Source: JANRKN01 sp033763435
Lineage (GTDB): Bacteria; Planctomycetota; Phycisphaerae; Phycisphaerales; UBA1924
Direction of reading: 5' to 3'
DNA length: 38,362 nucleotides
Assembly (NCBI GenBank): GCA_033763435.1
Contig: JANRKN010000102.1
Coordinates: forward strand, 1 to 38,362
A program made the translations under genes and the position numbers. The notes under the pieces were generated by a model. The model saw only the letters and a program-made list of their open reading frames with translations, did no database searches and had not been told where the DNA came from. The first letter of the stretch is position 1. Each line of letters starts with the position of its first letter. Shown piece after piece: positions 32,677 through 38,362 of this stretch.

Positions 32677-33630
32677 ATGGCCATGGAACGTCGCGATGTG
32701 CTCAAGGCCGGGCTGACGACGGCGCTCGCGAGCGCGGGCTTGGCGTTGAGTGCACAGGCACGCGAGATTCAGCCTGAGCCGGCCCAGTCGCTAGCGCCGG
32801 TCCGCAAGCGTCCGCGGACGCTGCGCAAGGCCGTGATGATCGGCATGGTCGGCGAGGGCGCGACTCTGGCGGACAAATTCATGCTGCTGCGCGACTGCGG
32901 CTTCGCGGGCGTCGAAATGGATTCGCCCGGCATGCCCCCCGCGGAAGAGGTGCTGGCCGCGATACACAAGAGCGGCCTTGCGGTGCATGGGCTGGTGAAC
33001 AGCGTGCACTGGAAGTATCACCTCAATAGTCCGGATGACGAGGTGGTGAAGAAGGCCATTGAGTCGCTCGAGACGTGTCTGCGCGATGCAAAGGCGGTGG
33101 GGGCGTCGAGCGTGCTGCTGGTGCCGGCGGTGGTGAATGGCCGACAGCCGTACGACCGGGCGTGGGCGCGGTCGATGCGGGCGATCCGCACCGTGCTGCC
33201 GCTGGCGCGCGAGACGGGCGTGAAGATCGCGATTGAGAATGTGTGGAACGGATTCCTTCTGAGCCCGCTGGAGGCAGCGCGGTATGTTGACGAGTTCGCG
33301 GATCCGATGGTGCGGTTCCACTTTGACATCGGGAACGTGATCAACTTCGGTTGGCCCGATCAGTGGGTGCGGATTCTGGGCGAACGGATCGAGAAACTAC
33401 ACATCAAGGACTTCAGCCGCAAGCGCCGGGACGAGGCGGGGCTCTGGAAGGGCTTCGAGGCGGACATTGGCGATGGCGACGCGGGCTGGGCCGAGGTGAT
33501 GGCGGCGCTGGACGACACGGGATACTCGACGGCCGAGGGCGGGCGCTGGGCGACGGCCGAGGTGCGCGGGGGAGATCGAGCGCGACTCGCCGAGATCTCC
33601 AAACGCATGGACGATGTGCTGAGCCGGTGA
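32677..33630 (+). CDS. Sugar phosphate isomerase/epimerase-type TIM barrel, probable Tat export
   Basis: A 317-residue xylose-isomerase-like TIM-barrel protein. The N-terminus MAMERRDVLKAGLTTALASA has a twin arginine (5-6) and a hydrophobic stretch ending SAQA. Metal-ligand candidates of the AP-endonuclease-2 superfamily are Glu187 in IAIENVWNG, Asp217 in FHFDIGN and His242 in KLHIKDF. Exported relatives in sugar-oxidation loci act as epimerases, isomerases or hydratases of keto-sugars; the exact reaction is unknown. The ATG at 32677 has AAGGA six bases upstream. It sits between two Gfo/Idh genes in one operon. Confidence 0.9.
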   Translation: MAMERRDVLKAGLTTALASAGLALSAQAREIQPEPAQSLAPVRKRPRTLRKAVMIGMVGEGATLADKFMLLRDCGFAGVEMDSPGMPPAEEVLAAIHKSGLAVHGLVNSVHWKYHLNSPDDEVVKKAIESLETCLRDAKAVGASSVLLVPAVVNGRQPYDRAWARSMRAIRTVLPLARETGVKIAIENVWNGFLLSPLEAARYVDEFADPMVRFHFDIGNVINFGWPDQWVRILGERIEKLHIKDFSRKRRDEAGLWKGFEADIGDGDAGWAEVMAALDDTGYSTAEGGRWATAEVRGGDRARLAEISKRMDDVLSR

Positions 33631-33671
33631 GCGAGCGTGGGCGGCGGTGCGGCGAACGAAGGGAGCTGACG

Positions 33672-34973
33672 ATGGCGAATCAGGGTCCGGTTGTTCCCCG
33701 GCGCGCGGTCTTAGGCGCGTTCGCGGGCGCGGCGATGCTTGGCGCGGCCTCGCACGCGTTTGTGCCCGGCTCAGCGGGCACGTTCAGCGGCTCGCCCCGG
33801 TCGTCGCGGCTCAAGCTCGGCGTGATCGGCTGCGGCGGTCGCGGCACGGGCGCGGCTGTGAACATGCTCGAGGCCTCGCCCGATGTCGAGCTGCACGCGA
33901 TGGGCGATGTGTTCCCCGATCGCCTTGAGTCGTCGGTCGCGGAGCTGGCGAAGGAAGAGGCCGTCGCCGATCGGTGCGTCGTGCCTGAGAGCCGGCGCTT
34001 CGTGGGCTTTGACGCGTACAGGCAGGTGCTGGCGACGGAGGTGGATGTGGTGGTACTCGCGACGCCGCCGGGTTTTCGGCCGATCCACTTTGCGGCAGCG
34101 ATCGAGGCGGGTAAGCACGTGTTCATGGAGAAGCCCGCGGCGGTGTGCCCGGCGGGCATTCGTGTGGTGATTGAGGCTGCACGGGCCGCGCGGGAGAAGA
34201 AGCTCAGCGTCGTCGCGGGCACACAGCGTCGGCACGAGGACTGCTATCACGCGCTGATGGAGCGCATCCGCATGGGCGCGATCGGTGATCTGGTCTCCGC
34301 CAGCGTCTACTGGATGCAGGGCGGCCTGTGGAAGAAGGACCGCCAGCCCGCGTGGTCGGATACGGAGTGGCAGCTGCGCAACTGGCTGTACTTCACGTGG
34401 CTCAGCGGTGACCACATCGTTGAGCAGCACGTCCACAACCTCGATGTCGCCGCTTGGGCTTTCGACGCACTGCCCACGCGCTGCATGGCCTCGGGCGGCC
34501 GGCAGGTGCGGACCGACCCGGCATACGGGCACATCTTCGATCATTTCGCGGTCGAGTACGAGCTGCCGGGTGGGCGGAGCATCTCGAGCCACTGCCGGCA
34601 GATCGATGGGTGCGCCTCGCGCGTCGACGAGGTGCTTCGCGGCAGCGACGGCCATGCGGTGGTGTCGATGGGACGTGCGGAGATCTTCGGTAAGCGGCCC
34701 TGGAAGTGGAGCGGGCGCGAGGAGAATCCGTACGTTGCCGAGCACCGCGCGCTGCTCAAGGGCATCACGTCCGGCACGCCGATCAATGAGGGCGAGCAGG
34801 TCGCGCACTCGACGATGATGGCGATTATGGGGCGCATGTCGGCGTACACGGGCAAGCCCGTGACGTGGGACCAGGCGATGGGCTCGGCGCTCGATCTTCG
34901 GCCCGGCACGTTGTCGATGGGGCCGATGGACACGCCCGAGATCGCTAGGCCCGGCCAGACGCCGCTGGTGTGA
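33672..34973 (+). CDS. Gfo/Idh/MocA family oxidoreductase, Tat-exported (second paralogue)
   Basis: A 433-residue protein similar along its whole length to the product of the gene at 31264. It has a twin-arginine signal (VPRRAVLG, 8-15), Rossmann motif GVIGCGGRGTGAA (50-62), the EKP motif (153-155), and GDHIVEQHVHNLDVAAW with the catalytic-region histidine. The SSHCRQIDG segment matches FHTCRQIDG in the paralogue. The ATG at 33672 has AAGGGAG seven bases upstream; upstream in-frame codons overlap the preceding gene. It presumably oxidises a sugar or glycoside outside the cytoplasm. The pair may differ in substrate or act on successive positions. Confidence 0.93.
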   Translation: MANQGPVVPRRAVLGAFAGAAMLGAASHAFVPGSAGTFSGSPRSSRLKLGVIGCGGRGTGAAVNMLEASPDVELHAMGDVFPDRLESSVAELAKEEAVADRCVVPESRRFVGFDAYRQVLATEVDVVVLATPPGFRPIHFAAAIEAGKHVFMEKPAAVCPAGIRVVIEAARAAREKKLSVVAGTQRRHEDCYHALMERIRMGAIGDLVSASVYWMQGGLWKKDRQPAWSDTEWQLRNWLYFTWLSGDHIVEQHVHNLDVAAWAFDALPTRCMASGGRQVRTDPAYGHIFDHFAVEYELPGGRSISSHCRQIDGCASRVDEVLRGSDGHAVVSMGRAEIFGKRPWKWSGREENPYVAEHRALLKGITSGTPINEGEQVAHSTMMAIMGRMSAYTGKPVTWDQAMGSALDLRPGTLSMGPMDTPEIARPGQTPLV

Positions 34974-35012
34974 GTGAGTTTGCTGGGAAGTTCAGAGTTA
35001 GGGAGCGAGCGC

Positions 35013-35900
35013 ATGGAACGTCGCACATTTCTCGCGTCGACCACGGTGGGTGCGGCGGGGATGTTGGGCATGGCCGGGATGGTCGGGGCGAACGCGACCG
35101 CCTTGGCGCCGCAGCCTGCGGGCACGACGGCCTTGAAGGGCCGACTCAGGCAGTCGGTGTGCCGGTGGTGCTTTGGTGGCGTGCCTCTCGAGAAACTCTG
35201 CGATGAGGCGAAGGCGATCGGCCTCAAGTCCGTCGAGCTGCTTGGGCCGGATAAGTGGCCCGTTGCGCTCGAGCGCGGTCTTGCGTGCGCGGTTGCGGCG
35301 CCTCTGAAGTCCAACCCGATCGGCAAGGGCCTGAACCGGCTCGAGCATCACGACGCGATCGTTCGCGAGCTCGAGCAGCGCTTGCCGCTCGTCGCGAAGG
35401 CGGGCATCCCTCAGCAGATTCTGTTCAGCGGCAATCGCGCGGGCCTCAGCGACGAACAAGGCCTTGAGCACTGCGCGGCGGGGCTGAAGAGAATGCTCCC
35501 GATCGCCGAGGCGCACGGCGTGACGCTGATCATGGAGCTGCTGAACTCCAAGGTCGATCACAAGGACTATCAGTGTGACCGCACGCCCTGGGGCGTGAAG
35601 CTCTGCGAGATGGTCGCTTCGCCGCGGGTCGGGCTGCTCTACGACATCTACCACATGCAGATCATGGAGGGCGACATCATCCACACGATCCGCGATCATC
35701 ATCGGCACATCAAGCACTATCACACGGCGGGTGTGCCTGGGCGACGGGAGTTCGACGGCACGCAGGAGCTCCAGTACGCGCCGATCTGCCGGGCGATTGT
35801 CGAGACGGGGTTTGCGGGATACCTCGGGCAGGAATTCATCCCGAGCGGCGATGATCCGCTCGCGAGCCTGCGCGCGATGGTCGCAATCTGCGACGTTTGA
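35013..35900 (+). CDS. Hydroxypyruvate isomerase-like TIM barrel, exported
   Basis: A 295-residue protein of the Hyi-like TIM-barrel group. The first 30 residues (MERRTFLASTTVGAAGMLGM) contain a twin arginine and a hydrophobic run, indicating Tat export. The core begins RQSVCRWCFGGVPLEKL (46-62). Metal and active-site candidates are Glu175 in IMELLNSKVDH, Asp211 in LLYDIYHMQIMEGD, His237 in HYHTAGVPGR and Glu274 in GQEFIP. Cytoplasmic Hyi interconverts hydroxypyruvate and tartronate semialdehyde; an exported form in this setting more likely handles a keto-sugar. AGGGAG precedes the ATG at 35013. It ends the operon, 12 bases from the convergent gene. Confidence 0.9.
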   Translation: MERRTFLASTTVGAAGMLGMAGMVGANATALAPQPAGTTALKGRLRQSVCRWCFGGVPLEKLCDEAKAIGLKSVELLGPDKWPVALERGLACAVAAPLKSNPIGKGLNRLEHHDAIVRELEQRLPLVAKAGIPQQILFSGNRAGLSDEQGLEHCAAGLKRMLPIAEAHGVTLIMELLNSKVDHKDYQCDRTPWGVKLCEMVASPRVGLLYDIYHMQIMEGDIIHTIRDHHRHIKHYHTAGVPGRREFDGTQELQYAPICRAIVETGFAGYLGQEFIPSGDDPLASLRAMVAICDV

Positions 35901-35912
35901 TCGCGGGCCCAG

Positions 35913-38072
35913 TCACTTGCCTGCGGACGTGAACGCGCTCTCGAGCATCGGCGTGACAGCGTCGGCCCAGGCGCGGTAGCCGCCCTCGCTCAGGTGGAGC
36001 TTGTCGGGCATGAGGTCGGAGCGCAGCGTGCCGTCGGCGGTGACAAACGCACTCTTCAGATCCAGCGGCACCACCATCGCATCGCCCTTGAGCGCGGTCA
36101 GGGCCAACTCGCTGGCGCGGGCGTTCTTCTCACGCTGGGGCGAGGGCCTGTCGCCCCGTGGCAGGATCGACATCAGCACCACCTTGGACTGAGGTAGCCC
36201 CGACCGCAACTCGCGGACAATCGCGGTGATGCCCTCGGCGATCTCCTCGGAGCTGTGGTCGCTTCCGTTGGAGTTGTTGGTGCCGATGAGGAGCACGATC
36301 GCGCGCGGCCCCTTCTCACCCATCGCCTTCAGACGCGCGAGATGCCCCTCGCGCAGCCGGTACAGCACGTGCTGGGTGCGATCGCCCCCGATGCCGAGGT
36401 TGATCGCGCCGCGGGAAGCAAAGCGCTCCTGCCAGAGCGCCTTGCCCGCGTTCAGCCAGCCCTCGGTGATCGAGTCGCCAAGGAAGACGACCGGCGCGCC
36501 CGGCGCCTCGCAGCGCGTGTTGAGGTCGCTGAACTTCTTCTGCCAGTTCGCGTCGGCCTTGGCGGCGGGCTTGGCCGCAGCATTCTCGAGCGAGCGGACC
36601 TTGATGTTGCGGAACCAGACCTCATCGCCATGGTCCTGCAGCGCGATCCGTCCCTTCGCGCGCTTGCCCCACTCGGGCATGCCCGGCCACTTGCTCTTCT
36701 GGTGCACGGCGTTGAACTCCTCGCTCCAGAGCTCAACGTCGACGACCACAAAGCCGTTGAGCTCGTGCACGAGGCGGTTGCCCTTGGCTCGCACGACCGC
36801 GCGGTTCCACTCGCCCGCCGGGCGCACGACATCGAACGCGGGGGCGTACAGGTCATAGAGCGAACCGGCCGAGGTCTTGGGATTCTTGCCGTCGCGATGG
36901 CCCTCATCATCCAGCACTTGGCACTCGGGGCCGGTTTCCCACGGGAAGTTCTTGTCCTCGGCGGCGCGGTACATGATGCCCGAGTTCGCGTCTGGGCTCG
37001 CCTTCCATTCGAGGCTGAGCTCGAAGTCGCCGAACTCCTTCTCGGTGACGATGTCGCCGCCGCCGTCGCCCGCGGGGCGGTGAATCGTGCCGTTGGAGAT
37101 CGCCCAGCCCTTGGCGGGGAAGGCGTCCTTCTTGAACCCGCGCCAGCCCGGGGTGGTTGTGCCGTCGAAGAGCAGCTCCCAGCCTGCGGCCTTCTCCGCC
37201 GGGCTCAGCGTGTTGTGCGTGCGGGTGTCGTTCCATTCGCCGGGCAGCGTGACACGCCCGATCGCGGCCCACTCGGCGCCGCGCACGAGCACCGCCTTGA
37301 AGAGCGGGTTTGTGATTGACTTCTTGGAGGCCTTGTCGCCATTCCAGACGTGACCGAGCGTGGTGGAGAACACGCGTCCATCGCCGAAGTCGGTGGTGGA
37401 AATCACGGGTTCGTCTTCACCCGTGCCGCCCGAATCGGTGCTGGACTTGGCGCGGGCGAGCAGCGTGAAGGTGATGCTCTGGGGGTTCGCGAGACGGTGG
37501 TACAGCTCGTCGGTGGCCTTCAGCGGCTGGCCCGGCAGCAGGCCGCTCATGACGGCGTGTTCGGTTTCGAACGGTTCGAGCTGGAAGGTGTGGATCTTCC
37601 CGTGCCCGGATCCTTCGCGCCAGACGAGCCCGAGCATCTGCTCATACTCCGACCAGCCCTCGAAGGCGTTGTTGGCTGAGTGCAGCGCGACGACACCTTT
37701 GCCCGCGCGCACCGCGTCGACAAAGTTCTTCTCGGCCGCGGCACCCCAGCGCTTGGGGTTGCCCAGGTCGTTGTAGTCGATCACGAAGACATCGACACCC
37801 TTGATCGCGTCGGCACTCGCGAGCGTCGACGCGGGATCGTCGGTGATCGTGACCTCGAAGCGCCCCGTCGCGGCCAGCGTGTCGGCGTGCAGCCGCGAGG
37901 TATAGCGCCAGTTGTGGTTGTTGTGCCCGGTCAGGATCAGCGCGCGCAACGGGCCCGACCTCGCGGGCGCCTCGGGCGCGGCTTGGTCCTGCGCGGGTGA
38001 TTGGCCGGCGGCCAGCGCGAGGCAGGCAATCGCGGTGCGGGCGAGCGTTCGGATCGTGCTGAGTTGCTTCAT
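35913..38072 (-). CDS. Three-domain ThuA - DUF1080 - SGNH hydrolase protein
   Basis: A 719-residue exported protein with signal peptide (1-28). First domain, about 42-270, is ThuA-like (ALILTGHNNHNW, VVALHSANNAFEGW, GDGRVFSTTLGHVWNG), a class I amidotransferase-like fold seen in trehalose utilisation. Second, about 298-495, is DUF1080/3-keto-disaccharide hydrolase, a concanavalin-like fold (WELLFDGTTTPGW, FELSLEWKASPDANSGIMYR, GRIALQDHGDEVWFRNIKV). Third, about 527-712, is an SGNH/GDSL esterase with Ser534 in GDSITEGW, GTNN (597-600) and Asp690/His693 in PDKLHLS. DUF1080 proteins are linked to cleavage of 3-keto-glycosides. The SGNH part may remove acyl groups. The ATG at 38072 begins the signal peptide. 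It lies 58 bases after the partial TIM-barrel gene. Confidence 0.92.
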   Translation of the reverse strand: MKQLSTIRTLARTAIACLALAAGQSPAQDQAAPEAPARSGPLRALILTGHNNHNWRYTSRLHADTLAATGRFEVTITDDPASTLASADAIKGVDVFVIDYNDLGNPKRWGAAAEKNFVDAVRAGKGVVALHSANNAFEGWSEYEQMLGLVWREGSGHGKIHTFQLEPFETEHAVMSGLLPGQPLKATDELYHRLANPQSITFTLLARAKSSTDSGGTGEDEPVISTTDFGDGRVFSTTLGHVWNGDKASKKSITNPLFKAVLVRGAEWAAIGRVTLPGEWNDTRTHNTLSPAEKAAGWELLFDGTTTPGWRGFKKDAFPAKGWAISNGTIHRPAGDGGGDIVTEKEFGDFELSLEWKASPDANSGIMYRAAEDKNFPWETGPECQVLDDEGHRDGKNPKTSAGSLYDLYAPAFDVVRPAGEWNRAVVRAKGNRLVHELNGFVVVDVELWSEEFNAVHQKSKWPGMPEWGKRAKGRIALQDHGDEVWFRNIKVRSLENAAAKPAAKADANWQKKFSDLNTRCEAPGAPVVFLGDSITEGWLNAGKALWQERFASRGAINLGIGGDRTQHVLYRLREGHLARLKAMGEKGPRAIVLLIGTNNSNGSDHSSEEIAEGITAIVRELRSGLPQSKVVLMSILPRGDRPSPQREKNARASELALTALKGDAMVVPLDLKSAFVTADGTLRSDLMPDKLHLSEGGYRAWADAVTPMLESAFTSAGK

Positions 38073-38130
38073 GGTCGGGCGTTCCGTCGGGTGCGAATCG
38101 GTCGGTGCGGAATGTTCATGCGGTGAGCGA

Positions 38131-38361
38131 TCACGCCCCGGCATAGGCCGGCGTGAGCTCCTCGCGCAGCTTCTCGAGCAGGGCCTTGGTCTTGCGGATG
38201 CCCTCGATCTCGGGGTGTGCGGAGCCTTCGAACTCGATGCCCACGCGGGCGCGGTAGCCGGCGTCGAGCACGATCTTCATCATCCGCGGATAGTCGAGTT
38301 TGGTCTCGAAGCCCCGTTCGTCAAAATCGTAGCTCTTGGCCGATACGCCCTTGGCAAACGG
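38131..38361 (-). CDS. Sugar phosphate isomerase/epimerase TIM barrel, C-terminal fragment at window edge
   Basis: The last 76 residues of a gene that continues beyond the window. The reading begins PFAKGVSAKSYDFDERG and continues KLDYPRMMKIVLDAGYRARV and GIEFEGSAHPEIEG, ending in PAYAGA and TGA at 38131. This is the typical C-terminal part of AP-endonuclease-2-like TIM barrels, including the His/Lys-to-Glu metal region (GIEFEG). It is the third such barrel in the carbohydrate region and lies on the same strand as the ThuA-DUF1080-SGNH gene, 58 bases upstream of it, so the two are probably co-transcribed. Confidence 0.85.
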   Translation of the reverse strand, partial: PFAKGVSAKSYDFDERGFETKLDYPRMMKIVLDAGYRARVGIEFEGSAHPEIEGIRKTKALLEKLREELTPAYAGA

Positions 38362-38362
38362 C

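Overview
The window looks like a chromosomal segment of a high-GC member of the Planctomycetota, most likely class Phycisphaerae. This is inferred from gene content: two exported proteins ending in a VP(T/A)PG, hydrophobic stretch and RRRR tail (PEP-CTERM style); a large exported protein closing with two dockerin-like calcium motifs of the type DFDGSGFVDSDDF; and a block of Tat-exported Gfo/Idh/MocA oxidoreductases, TIM-barrel isomerase-like proteins and ThuA/DUF1080 domains, all common in that phylum. Coding density is high. No rRNA, tRNA, CRISPR array, insertion sequence or prophage was seen, and no gene-free stretch exceeds 300 bases. The largest gaps (565-807, 17721-17972, 20779-21032) hold little beyond the sites listed.

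Region 1 (1-10604, all minus strand): a glycine-rich RRM RNA-binding protein, a DUF1579 protein, an acetyl-CoA acetyltransferase, 6-phosphogluconolactonase and a PilZ-like protein. Then comes a tightly packed run, in transcription order: B12-binding/MeaB-type GTPase fusion, ScpB, a small lipoprotein, a DUF58 protein and a transglutaminase (TgpA-like) membrane protein.

Region 2 (10698-16267, plus strand): an acyl-CoA/branched-chain catabolism operon with HMG-CoA lyase, three different crotonases and a VLCAD-like acyl-CoA dehydrogenase, closed by a strong terminator. With the thiolase, the B12/GTPase protein and the carboxyltransferase at 24519-26183, most of a leucine-type pathway to acetyl-CoA is represented. 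The biotin carboxylase, the mutase large subunit and isovaleryl-CoA-specific genes are not in the window.

Region 3 (16349-26183): a membrane-anchored protein made of two copies of one domain; two PEP-CTERM proteins on either side of a two-gene ABC exporter; a TetR regulator with a CxC motif followed by a palindrome and an AhpD-like CxxC protein; then a minus-strand unit of acyl-CoA carboxyltransferase, an N-terminally shortened PxpB-PxpC fusion and PxpA (5-oxoproline use).

Region 4 (26228-38362): a dockerin-tagged exported protein with a good sigma70-type promoter, an MFS transporter, an ApbE lipoprotein, and a probable carbohydrate locus. The plus-strand operon 30371-35900 has a SUMF1-fold protein and two [Gfo/Idh oxidoreductase + TIM-barrel] pairs, most with Tat signals. 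It converges on a minus-strand unit made of a partial TIM-barrel gene and a three-domain ThuA-DUF1080-SGNH protein. I read this as an exported system that oxidises glycosides and cleaves them through 3-keto intermediates, which is an inference from family membership. It is the most interesting part of the window.
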